DNA of 64,000 nt from contig PAWM01000017.1 of NCBI GenBank assembly GCA_002714185.1, positions 36,183-100,182 of the forward strand, written 5' to 3'. Within the stretch, counting starts at the first letter, position 1. The number at the start of each line of letters is the position of its first letter. Under the pieces are notes generated by a model. The model was given only the letters and a program-made list of their open reading frames with translations, was not told where the DNA came from and ran no database searches. The stretch comes from Flavobacteriales bacterium (GTDB lineage Bacteria > Bacteroidota > Bacteroidia > Flavobacteriales > TMED113). Positions 42,358-51,656 of this stretch are shown here, piece by piece. The position numbers and the translations under genes are program-made.

Positions 42358-42717
42358 GGGGATGACCGGCTTTGACAGCAAGGTTAATAAAATAATAAGC
42401 ATGTCGAGTATTGTTATACTCTCTCGTAAAAAAAGTATGCAAAATTTTAATTGGCGAGAATAACTACGCTTTAGCTGCTTAATTTAATATTAATTAGCTT
42501 TTGTTCCCGTATTAGGTTTTTTCAACACCTAAAACATGGAACATCATTTAAGTTGAAATAGCTTTAATAACACCTGGGTATTAAAGTGAAATTTACCAGG
42601 ATAAGGTTAATTTTGGTTGTGTTATAGCTGAGTTAATTCGAAAACTAAATAACACTAAACATGTAGAAAATTATTATGTTACTTGTTTGGACCAGGGTTC
42701 GATTCCCTGCATCTCCA
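42358..42717 (+). ncRNA. ssrA: transfer-messenger RNA (tmRNA); encoded tag GENNYALAA
   Basis: 5' GGGGATG pairs with 3' CATCTCC; T-arm CAGGGTTCGATTCCCTG; tag reading frame GGC GAG AAT AAC TAC GCT TTA GCT GCT TAA at 42453-42482. Confidence 0.96.
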
Positions 42718-42780
42718 CTAAATTAAATGAATAGTAATTTTTGATAAATACAATAATAAAATTTACAAAAACTTAGTAGA

Positions 42781-44034
42781 ATGAAAACTTATTTATTAAT
42801 CACATCATTATTTCTACAAACATTTTTATTTTCACAAACATGCATGTATGACTTTCTTATTAAGAAAAAATGTACAAATAATACTTTTAAAGTATTTTAC
42901 GAAAATGTATATAATGCATCTAAAAATAGAATGTCGACAAATAATAATACATATTATATTCCGGTAGTCTTTCATATTGTTTACAATACCGATGCTCAAA
43001 ACATAGCTGACTCAATTGTATATTCTCAAATTGATGTATTAAATGAAGATTATCGTAGACTAAATGCAAATGCTTCTGATACTCGAGATGAGTTTTTAGA
43101 GTTCGCAGGTGATGCTAATATTGAATTTTTCCTTGCTAATACTGATCCTGATGGAAACCCAACTAACGGCATAATTCATCAGTATACTTCTAGAGATGAA
43201 TTTCTAATGTTTGACAATATACTATCAAATGAAATTACCCTTGATGAAGTGAAATCTTCATTAACAGGTGGGTCAGATGCATGGAATACAAGCAAATACC
43301 TGAATATTTGGGTATGTAATATTGCAAGCTTAGATATTTTAGGATTAGAGCTTGGTCAAGTTTTTGGATATGCTTATCCTCCCACAAATATTGATGAAGC
43401 ATTATTAGAATTATCAAATTCACAAACTGTCCCTGATTGGCCCACAGATATGTTATCAAATGATGAATCTCTCCAAGGTGTTGTATTACATTATACAACT
43501 GTGGGTAGAAATAATCCATATGCAAATGACGATGGTATGGTTGAAAATAATCTAGGTAGAACTGCTGTACATGAAATAGGACATTACTTAGGTCTAAGAC
43601 ACACTTGGGGAGATGCAATAAGCTTTTTAGGTGAGGATGGGTGTAATCTAGATGATGGTATTTCAGACACACCCAATGCAAGCGATCAAGCTGGATATAT
43701 ATGTGATTTTAATAAAAATACTTGCACCGGTGATTTATTTGGGTCTACTGGGGAGGACTTACCTGATATGGTGGAAAATTATATGGACTATAGTCCAGAT
43801 GATTGCTTAAATATATTTACCAATGGACAAATTAATATTATGAGAAATATATTAGAAATAAGTAGACCTAATTTGATTAATGAATCAGTATCTGTTGAGA
43901 GTAATGATAGCCTATTAACTGATCTAAAACTAATTAAAAAAATTGATATATTAGGAAGACTAACAAATACAACAAAATTTAACATAGAATTTTACAATGA
44001 TGGTTCTGTTATGAAAAAATACATTATCAAATAA
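42781..44034 (+). CDS. secreted M43 (pappalysin-like) zinc metalloprotease with short IDxLGR...DGSV C-terminal tail
   Basis: Signal peptide; TAVHEIGHYLGLRHTWGD (HEXXHXXGXXH) and downstream VENYMDYSPDDC; C-terminal LIKKIDILGRLTNTTKFNIEFYNDGSVMKKYIIK. Confidence 0.9.
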   Translation: MKTYLLITSLFLQTFLFSQTCMYDFLIKKKCTNNTFKVFYENVYNASKNRMSTNNNTYYIPVVFHIVYNTDAQNIADSIVYSQIDVLNEDYRRLNANASDTRDEFLEFAGDANIEFFLANTDPDGNPTNGIIHQYTSRDEFLMFDNILSNEITLDEVKSSLTGGSDAWNTSKYLNIWVCNIASLDILGLELGQVFGYAYPPTNIDEALLELSNSQTVPDWPTDMLSNDESLQGVVLHYTTVGRNNPYANDDGMVENNLGRTAVHEIGHYLGLRHTWGDAISFLGEDGCNLDDGISDTPNASDQAGYICDFNKNTCTGDLFGSTGEDLPDMVENYMDYSPDDCLNIFTNGQINIMRNILEISRPNLINESVSVESNDSLLTDLKLIKKIDILGRLTNTTKFNIEFYNDGSVMKKYIIK

Positions 44035-44036
44035 AT

Positions 44037-45437
44037 TTATTTAATAATATAAAATTTCTCAATACTACCATCAGTAAATATTTTAGCACTAAAACCTAAT
44101 TGTGGATTTTGTCGACCAAGCACATCAATTGTTTTTATTAATGATTTATTTTGATTGAAATTTTCATTGTTCTGAAGAGGCCATGCAGCTACTTGCATAA
44201 AGAAATCCCATATTTGTTCATCTGCAAAACTAGGCCATGTGTGTTCCATTCCATTTGCAACATATAGTCTTAACTCTGTTGATGTATTACTAGTGCAACT
44301 AAAATATTGTGTAACATCAGTTGAATAGTCAAATCCAAAATTAATTGTTTCCTCATTTGTGCAACCGTGCATGTTACTCCAAAAATCCATAATTGTATAA
44401 ATATCTGGTGCTCCTCCCCAACCCTCACTCACATAGCCCATAGATCCATCCATAGGTACTACATCATCATTTGTTCCACTAATTTGCATTACTGGTATCA
44501 TTTCAGATGGGTTGCACTCATCCCAGTCTGGCCCACTCATTGTACCTGTTACTGAAGCAATTGCTTTAAAAATTTCTGGAGCATGACATGCTAATGACCA
44601 GCTCATGAAACCACCATTAGAGAAACCACATGAAAATGTTTTATTAGGATCTAAATCGTATTCTTCCTGAAGAGATAATGCTAGATTAGACAAGAACCCC
44701 AAATCATCCACCGTTGTCATTGAAGTATTAAAATTTGCATTCCAGTGGTTAACTCCCATCATATCAGCTAGTCCGTTGGGATAACATATTACAAATCCAT
44801 GTTGATTAGCTTGTTCTTGAAATAGACCAATCATATCTGACCCAGAACCCCAATAGCCATGTAATACAAACACAAGCGGAGCATTTTCTGGTAAGTTCTC
44901 AGGAACATATAAAAAATATTCTCTTTCTTGTTTGTCCCAGTCATAAAATAGTGGTGTAATACAAGAGTCATCATCTATGGTAGCTAATTCATTATAATTA
45001 ATTGCATCTTGATTAGTGCATCCTGGGATTTCCCATTCACAAGGGTCAGTATTGACTTCAAATGTCCAATACCCCCAAGTTCCATCAGTTAGCTCATATG
45101 TCTCAGGAGATTTTGTATTATTTACATTAACAACTATATATCCATCGTTCCAGCCGTCTCCATAACTGTCGTATGCCCCAATCATATAGCATCCATCACT
45201 TGGTAGACATGCTTCAAAATTAATTGTTTCATAATTATTTGTGCCAAGAAATCCCATTATTTGATTTTCTGAACTCGGATTTGCTGTCATCCAGGTGTTA
45301 TAATCCCATAATCCCCAAGCCATTTCATAAGCCCATTCTCCAGTAGTGGTTGATATAGATATTGTATATTCATTTTCATCACACTGAGAATTAGATATTA
45401 AAGGAAAAATAATTAGTATAAGTAAAATATATCTCAT
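44037..45437 (-). CDS. secreted PHB-depolymerase/feruloyl-esterase-like alpha/beta hydrolase with N-terminal DSYGDGW-type domain and GCTN...DDDSC repeat
   Basis: APLVFVLHGYWGSGSDM, FSCGFSNGGFMSWSLACHAPEIFKAIASVTG; GCYMIGAYDSYGDGWNDG; C-terminal LIKTIDVLGRQNPQLGFSAKIFTDGSIEKFYIIK. Confidence 0.88.
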   Translation of the reverse strand: MRYILLILIIFPLISNSQCDENEYTISISTTTGEWAYEMAWGLWDYNTWMTANPSSENQIMGFLGTNNYETINFEACLPSDGCYMIGAYDSYGDGWNDGYIVVNVNNTKSPETYELTDGTWGYWTFEVNTDPCEWEIPGCTNQDAINYNELATIDDDSCITPLFYDWDKQEREYFLYVPENLPENAPLVFVLHGYWGSGSDMIGLFQEQANQHGFVICYPNGLADMMGVNHWNANFNTSMTTVDDLGFLSNLALSLQEEYDLDPNKTFSCGFSNGGFMSWSLACHAPEIFKAIASVTGTMSGPDWDECNPSEMIPVMQISGTNDDVVPMDGSMGYVSEGWGGAPDIYTIMDFWSNMHGCTNEETINFGFDYSTDVTQYFSCTSNTSTELRLYVANGMEHTWPSFADEQIWDFFMQVAAWPLQNNENFNQNKSLIKTIDVLGRQNPQLGFSAKIFTDGSIEKFYIIK

Positions 45438-45448
45438 ATAATATTTAT

Positions 45449-46762
45449 TTAGTTTATGATGTATTGTTTTTCGACAGTACCATCATCATAAATATTAAAC
45501 AAGAATCTAGAATTACTAGTGTTATGTCGACCTAAGTAGTCAACCGAGTAAAGTAAATGCTTAATAGAAAAATTTTCATCAATATTAGTATAATTAAAAT
45601 TTGGATTATATAATTCAATTATTTCGTTTGGACCTTGACTTGGCCAAGAGTAACCATTAGTAGCTAAGTATATTTTACCGTCTGGACTAACACAGATATC
45701 TCTTAATCTACCCCATTCATTATTAAAAAATTCAGTGTATTCAGTAACCTCCTGCCCATCGTCAGTAAATTCGAATCTTACGAGCATTTTATCCTTTAAA
45801 ACAGTCATTAAAAGAGTATTTTGAAACTCAGGAATTGAAGGATGATAATACCATATAATATCAGAAGTAGCAATCGTACTTGAGCCACTACTCCAAATCG
45901 CATCTACAATATTATTGTCTTCACAATAATCAGTTTCTGTATAGTTATTACTTAAATCACTTGCGTAATAATAATCTACCGATAGATTATCGCAATAACC
46001 CTGCACATTGGGCCATCCATAATTCGAACCAGAACTTAAAATATTTAATTCATCATCATTACTTGGTCCATGCTCAGAACTATAAATTATATTATTTGCA
46101 CCTATCGCTAAACCCTGTGCATTTCTATGACCTAAGCTCCATACTAAACTACCAGGAATTGGATTATCAACAGCAGGACTACCCATAGTTCCATCAGTTG
46201 GATTAATACTCATTCTCAATGTTTTACCTGTTAACTCGTTAATATCTTGAGAAGCATCCCAATCTTGGGCATCTCCTGTAGTAATCAACATTGTTAAATC
46301 ATCCATTGCAAGTAATCTACACCCAATATGTGTACTATTGCCATCAAGACCATCTAATAAGATAACTTCATTTATTAATTGATCTAAATTTTGATCATAT
46401 TCATAATATACTATTTTTTCTTTTGCACCTGAGGACAAGTATGTGTATGCTAAAAAAACATATGGGTAACCTTCATTAAATAAAGGATGAATTTCCATAC
46501 CTAAAAGCCCAGCCTCATTAGAATCCCAAACATCACTTTGAATATCCAAGATAATGTGCTTGTCTCCTGTTTCAACATTAATTCTACTAACTAAACCAGA
46601 TCTTTCAGTTACCCACAGATAATTATCTGGTCCCCATTTAATTTCCCAAGGCACATCTAAACCATTCACAACCTCTCTTTCATTTAATATTGTAGAGCCA
46701 ACTTGATGTTGAGAATATAAAAAGTTAGTAGTTAATAATACAAGTAGTAAAAAAATTTTCAT
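45449..46762 (-). CDS. secreted glucose/sorbosone dehydrogenase-like (PQQ-dependent sugar dehydrogenase family) protein
   Basis: LDVPWEIKWGPDNYLWVTERSGLVSRI; GLLGMEIHPLF; SLGHRNAQGLAIG..YSSEHGPSNDDELNIL; C-terminal SVDYLGRHNTSNSRFLFNIYDDGTVEKQYIIN. Confidence 0.9.
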   Translation of the reverse strand: MKIFLLLVLLTTNFLYSQHQVGSTILNEREVVNGLDVPWEIKWGPDNYLWVTERSGLVSRINVETGDKHIILDIQSDVWDSNEAGLLGMEIHPLFNEGYPYVFLAYTYLSSGAKEKIVYYEYDQNLDQLINEVILLDGLDGNSTHIGCRLLAMDDLTMLITTGDAQDWDASQDINELTGKTLRMSINPTDGTMGSPAVDNPIPGSLVWSLGHRNAQGLAIGANNIIYSSEHGPSNDDELNILSSGSNYGWPNVQGYCDNLSVDYYYASDLSNNYTETDYCEDNNIVDAIWSSGSSTIATSDIIWYYHPSIPEFQNTLLMTVLKDKMLVRFEFTDDGQEVTEYTEFFNNEWGRLRDICVSPDGKIYLATNGYSWPSQGPNEIIELYNPNFNYTNIDENFSIKHLLYSVDYLGRHNTSNSRFLFNIYDDGTVEKQYIIN

Positions 46763-46764
46763 AA

Positions 46765-49700
46765 TTATTTATTTATTTGATATATCTTGTCTACACTACC
46801 ATCTTCGTAGAAATAAAAGATATACTGATTAGTTGTTTTTTTATTTACATCCCTTCCTAACACATCTTTAACAGATGATATTTTTTTAAAATTAAATATA
46901 TTTTCTAATAAATTAATAGATGATGGAATAATTGAAACATTAAATTCAATAACACATGTTTCATTTTCACCATAAAACTGCATAAAACTAATTGTACCTT
47001 CTCCAGGGTTTAACCATTGTACTCCAATACTTGGTTCATTAGCCGAATTCCATACGATATTACCCCCAGTTATACTCCAAGAGGCAGTATTATCAATATT
47101 AGAAGATAATGTATAAATTTGATAAGAACCTGACTCAACAACAATATCACCAATAATATTAACATATTGACATGAGCACTCATCACCATATCCATCATTA
47201 TCATTATCTATTTGACTAGGATTATACTCTTCAATACAGTTATCTATTTGATCACAAATACCATCTAAATCCATATCAGACAAACAATTTCCATTACAAT
47301 CAAAGAAATTCTCAGGACCATCACCATCACATTCGCCACATTCATCTAAAATAGCTAAACCACCACATTCACCTAAACAATCTATATTAACTAAACAATT
47401 TCCATCGCAATCAAAATTTGTTACAGGATAATCACAACTATTATCTTCAATAATAGCATCATTATCATAATTACATGCTAATATATCAGTACAACCTAAA
47501 CAAATTGTATTGTCACCATTACATATACCACATTCATCTACAATAGCTGAACCACCACAATCACCTGCACAATCTATATTAATTAAACAATTTCCATCGC
47601 AATCAAAATTAATTTCAGGAAACTGACATGATTCATCATCAATATTAGCTGTCATATTATAATTACATGCATCTGGGTTCATACAACCAAATAAATCACA
47701 AATTTCGTCATTATTTATATCACTTAAACAATTTCCTTCACAATCAAAATTAGAAGAAGGATATTCACAAGAACCATCTTCTAAATTATTCAACTCATCA
47801 TAATTACATGCAAATGAATCTGTGCATCCTTCAATTATTAATGTCAAACAAGAACCATCATCCTCTGTAGCTATGGAATTGTACTCAAAATAATTCTCAT
47901 TAGTACACCCAAAAATTTCATCCTCATCACAAATATTATCTTCATCTAAATCTGCTTCACATATAATAACACAAAATTCATTTAAAGATTCTTGACCATA
48001 ATTAAGATTATCCATTTGCACTAAGTAATCTCCATCCAAAGATAAAATGTAAAAGTTTGGTTCATTACCAGCTGTATTATCAGAACTCAATCCATCGCCC
48101 CAAGAATCATATATATTAAACTCATAGCAACCTTCAGCTAAACAATAGGTTTGATTAACAGTAATCCCACCTTGAAAATAATCTCCAATTTCAACATTTT
48201 CAATCGTAGAACCATTATCTATAGTTAAAAGCTCCCAACCGACTTCATTACTATAATAATCTGTTTCTAAAAATAATGTAATTTCACCTGAACATATACA
48301 AGAACCATCATCCATTGATGCATTTGGATTATAATTATCTGCATTAGGACTCATGCAACCATAAATATATTCACATGAATTATCATTTATATTAGCATTT
48401 GGATTATAATTTTCAGCAATTGAATCAGTACAACCATAAATTGAATTTCCACAACTAGTTTCAATATCATCACAGGTTGTGATGCAATTTGCACTATTTA
48501 CACCCGGTATTAAAGCTTGATTTTCAACAATTTGATGAAATTCTAAAGAGATACCAACTGATCCTAAATCACAATAACTCATTATAGTTCCTAAAGACTG
48601 TTGCCATAACTCATTTGGAATATCAGCAGGTGTATCACATCCACCTTCAACATCTGCACAACCATCAATTGCACCACCAGGGAAACTTAAAGACATATCT
48701 GCATCCCATCCACAATTATGTGTATGCGGGGAGCCAAAATTATGACCAATTTCGTGACCTAAATATGAAAGATTATAACTGTATGGTGTATTGTCTGGAT
48801 AATCATATGTTAAAGTAGTATTTAGTCCAGTTGTTACTCCAAAACCCCAATTTGCATTTGAAAGACCTCCACATAAAGCACCAACATATGCAATACCACC
48901 ATTAGCATTTTTTCTGCTAAACAAATGTACTAAATCTGTTTGTGCATAAATATCACTAAATGGTGGATTATTCCAGTATGTAGGCATTGCATCAAGCATT
49001 TCACCACAATCTGTAAGAGGTTCATAAATATCTTCAATCTCCCAAACATTAATATATCTAGCTTCTAGTGAAATTGGACTATCTAGTTGAGAACTAAGTT
49101 CAGAGTCATAAATTTCATTTACACCTGCAAGTAAAGCCAAGGCCCATTCAGCAGCATCAAAACAGTTTTGATTAAATTGATTATAAGTATAATAATCTAT
49201 TTCAATACCCATCTCAAGACACCCCCCTCCACCTGATGAGGACTGACTACTGTTTTGAAATTCAAAATTATCAGTATTTGTTTTACAAGTAAAATTAGAT
49301 TGAGCAGTACTTTTATTTACATCGAATAATACATATAAATTTTCATTAATTGATTTAATTTCATAAACCTGACCGTTTTTTTTAATTACTCCAATTAAAT
49401 AATTTTTCATAAATGATATACTACCTGACACTCCATCAGCTCCTTTTATTTTATATGATTTTATATCAGGCTTATAATTGTCATATATTAATCCATTTGC
49501 AGTATTTCTTAGTAATTGAAAATCATCAGTATATGCATTGAATGCACTAAGTTCAACTGTAAGTATAGTGTTATTGAAGAAAGGTAAATCTAAAACAAAA
49601 TCACATGGATTCACATTCTTAATATCATCAAAATAATCTAAATTTAATGAAAGAGGGATTTGAAATTCGTTATCATAAGTTAATAATGGAATATCATTAT

Positions 49701-49782
49701 CCGACTTAATAAATAATTTAGACTGTCCACTTAAACATAAGGATGTCAACACACAAAAAAATAAGCAGTAAATTTGCTTCAT
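46765..49782 (-). CDS. secreted reprolysin-like (M12B-type) metalloprotease with multiple Cys-rich GCTD..DDGSC repeats
   Basis: YLGHEIGHNFGSPHTHNC (HEXXHXXGXXH) then IMSYCDLG; six GC[TM][DN]..NYN...DD.SC repeats; TSP3-like NDNDGYGDEC; C-terminal VKDVLGRDVNKKTTNQYIFYFYEDGSVDKIYQINK. Confidence 0.88.
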   Translation of the reverse strand: MKQIYCLFFCVLTSLCLSGQSKLFIKSDNDIPLLTYDNEFQIPLSLNLDYFDDIKNVNPCDFVLDLPFFNNTILTVELSAFNAYTDDFQLLRNTANGLIYDNYKPDIKSYKIKGADGVSGSISFMKNYLIGVIKKNGQVYEIKSINENLYVLFDVNKSTAQSNFTCKTNTDNFEFQNSSQSSSGGGGCLEMGIEIDYYTYNQFNQNCFDAAEWALALLAGVNEIYDSELSSQLDSPISLEARYINVWEIEDIYEPLTDCGEMLDAMPTYWNNPPFSDIYAQTDLVHLFSRKNANGGIAYVGALCGGLSNANWGFGVTTGLNTTLTYDYPDNTPYSYNLSYLGHEIGHNFGSPHTHNCGWDADMSLSFPGGAIDGCADVEGGCDTPADIPNELWQQSLGTIMSYCDLGSVGISLEFHQIVENQALIPGVNSANCITTCDDIETSCGNSIYGCTDSIAENYNPNANINDNSCEYIYGCMSPNADNYNPNASMDDGSCICSGEITLFLETDYYSNEVGWELLTIDNGSTIENVEIGDYFQGGITVNQTYCLAEGCYEFNIYDSWGDGLSSDNTAGNEPNFYILSLDGDYLVQMDNLNYGQESLNEFCVIICEADLDEDNICDEDEIFGCTNENYFEYNSIATEDDGSCLTLIIEGCTDSFACNYDELNNLEDGSCEYPSSNFDCEGNCLSDINNDEICDLFGCMNPDACNYNMTANIDDESCQFPEINFDCDGNCLINIDCAGDCGGSAIVDECGICNGDNTICLGCTDILACNYDNDAIIEDNSCDYPVTNFDCDGNCLVNIDCLGECGGLAILDECGECDGDGPENFFDCNGNCLSDMDLDGICDQIDNCIEEYNPSQIDNDNDGYGDECSCQYVNIIGDIVVESGSYQIYTLSSNIDNTASWSITGGNIVWNSANEPSIGVQWLNPGEGTISFMQFYGENETCVIEFNVSIIPSSINLLENIFNFKKISSVKDVLGRDVNKKTTNQYIFYFYEDGSVDKIYQINK
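47160..48445 (-). repeat. coding tandem/interspersed Cys-rich repeats (GCxxxxAxNYNxxAxxDDxSC and FDCDGNCLxxIDCxGxCGG)
   Basis: Six copies including GCTDSIAENYNPNANINDNSC, GCMSPNADNYNPNASMDDGSC, GCTDSFACNYDELNNLEDGSC, GCTDILACNYDNDAIIEDNSC. Confidence 0.85.
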
Positions 49783-49794
49783 AATTTAGTAAAG

Positions 49795-51618
49795 TTAATG
49801 AATTAATTTCTTTTGTATTACTCCATTATTAAATATAAAAAATAACACTTGACCTTTCTGCGGATTTATCACATTTCTCCCCATCACATCAATAATTTTA
49901 ATTAAATTATCATCATCTAAATCAAGAAATTCTAAATCAACAGTATCATTACACGGTCCATCGGTAAATACAAAAATATTATTGCACTCCGCTTCTTCTA
50001 AATTACTATATGTCACTCCATTACATCCACATACAGGATCCCAGGTAGAGGAAAAGAAACAATCAGAATCTATTTGTGCTACACATTCAAATTCATCACA
50101 TTGATTATAGTCATAAATAAAACTATTATATCCCCCATCTAAAGCTGTCATGGGTCGGAATTGTTCTTTTCCATTGTTAGCAATTGCATGAATGTAGTAT
50201 TCAATTTCAGCAAGCTCATCAAAAGTCATTACCATATTCCATAATCCATCTACTTGATCCTGCTGCATATTAACAGAGTTAAATTCAACATCGCCTGCAT
50301 ATCTATATTTGAAATAAACCTCACTTATACCGGACTTATGCTGCACCATAGCTTGTAGCGGAACATAAGGAGTATTTGGACATATATCTTCAATTTTTTT
50401 ATAAGAAATTAATAAAGGCTCATTAACACCCACTGAGTGAGTTATACAATGAATAGCTCCGCTCAAAGAAATAATATTATTACCACTATTATCACAATCA
50501 ATTCCTACAATATTATATCCAGGTAATGCTTCTTCATAAATCCTTTGAGCTATGGTATCATATTCTTCACGATAAAATGGTACAATAACTGTTTTATTTA
50601 CAAAAACAGAATTTGTATATGTTCTATAATAACCATCGATTTGATTATTAGGTTGAGAACCAGGGTAAGCACCACTTGTACTTGGAGGACTAGGGATTCT
50701 AACAACTTTGAAAGGAGTCCCCCATTTAGTAGTATAGTTATTTAAAATATATTCTAAATTTTCTTCAATTTGCGGACCATCAGACATACCTTCTGGATAT
50801 TCGGCTACCAATAAAGTTTCTTCATCTAACAATTTCATATGCATATCAATGTGATGGATAGCATCATATGGAAGCTCAGGCATTTTTATATATGTTTCAA
50901 TACCCATAAATGAATTCATAATCTCATCAATATCTTGTTCAGATTGATTAGGATAATTAAGACTATTATAATCACCTGACCCATCATTTTCATCTAAAAT
51001 AAGATTCGATGAAAATGCTGTACCGAAACCATCAGTCATAAAATTTCCACCCGTTGCAACCAATCTGTATGGATTAACAGAAGTTTGATATAAATTGAGA
51101 TTCAAATAATCTGCTAAAGATTCTGGAAAAGTATCATCATCAGGCCTTGGTCTATTATAAATCCAATCTACTAAATAAAGTGAATCTACATCGTTTTCAT
51201 AAATTGTATTTTGACCATAGTCTCGCATCCATATACTATTTGTGCTAATATTTAAATACTCTACATTGGATGTTTCCACATTATTATTCATTAAATAATT
51301 TTCTACTTGACTTGGGTTTTCACATGCAATTATTACTTTACATTGATCAACAGAATTTCTAACAATTTCAGTAAGAATAGGCTCGTAACCTTCCCAAGCA
51401 ATAGTTAATGCTTGTATTTCTTCCCATTCAGCCATAGTTCGAACTGAAAAATTAGGAGGGACAGTAATTACATCTTGTGAAATTGATAAATTAGATAAAT
51501 ACTTATCCATTAAATTAAATTCTTCAAATGAAAAATTTTTTGGCAGCATTTTTTCTTGAGAAAAAACAAAATTAAATAGAAAAAGAAAAGCAAAGGAAAT
51601 TTGGTACAATTTATTCAT
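49795..51618 (-). CDS. secreted agmatine deiminase/peptidylarginine deiminase-family protein with C-terminal Kazal-like module
   Basis: TIAWEGYEPILTEIVRNSVDQCKVIIACENP; SIWMRDYGQ; ATGGNFMTDGFG; HHIDMHMK; GAIHCITHSVG; Kazal-like CFFSSTWDPVCGCNGVTYSNLEEAEC; tail LIKIIDVMGRNV...FNNGVIQKKLIH. Confidence 0.88.
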   Translation of the reverse strand: MNKLYQISFAFLFLFNFVFSQEKMLPKNFSFEEFNLMDKYLSNLSISQDVITVPPNFSVRTMAEWEEIQALTIAWEGYEPILTEIVRNSVDQCKVIIACENPSQVENYLMNNNVETSNVEYLNISTNSIWMRDYGQNTIYENDVDSLYLVDWIYNRPRPDDDTFPESLADYLNLNLYQTSVNPYRLVATGGNFMTDGFGTAFSSNLILDENDGSGDYNSLNYPNQSEQDIDEIMNSFMGIETYIKMPELPYDAIHHIDMHMKLLDEETLLVAEYPEGMSDGPQIEENLEYILNNYTTKWGTPFKVVRIPSPPSTSGAYPGSQPNNQIDGYYRTYTNSVFVNKTVIVPFYREEYDTIAQRIYEEALPGYNIVGIDCDNSGNNIISLSGAIHCITHSVGVNEPLLISYKKIEDICPNTPYVPLQAMVQHKSGISEVYFKYRYAGDVEFNSVNMQQDQVDGLWNMVMTFDELAEIEYYIHAIANNGKEQFRPMTALDGGYNSFIYDYNQCDEFECVAQIDSDCFFSSTWDPVCGCNGVTYSNLEEAECNNIFVFTDGPCNDTVDLEFLDLDDDNLIKIIDVMGRNVINPQKGQVLFFIFNNGVIQKKLIH

Positions 51619-51656
51619 AATAAGATTTATTTTAATTTGGAATGTTCATTCTATTG

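Noticed and set aside
42690-42720. Stand-alone tRNA suggested by GGGTTCGATTCCC
   Set aside because: It is the T-arm of the tmRNA; no independent cloverleaf
43235-43681. 148 aa antisense ORF inside the M43 protease
   Set aside because: His/Leu/Tyr-rich shadow ORF with no domain signature
45880-46188. 102 aa + strand ORF inside the sugar dehydrogenase-like gene
   Set aside because: His/Tyr/Asn-rich shadow ORF, antisense to a conserved beta-propeller
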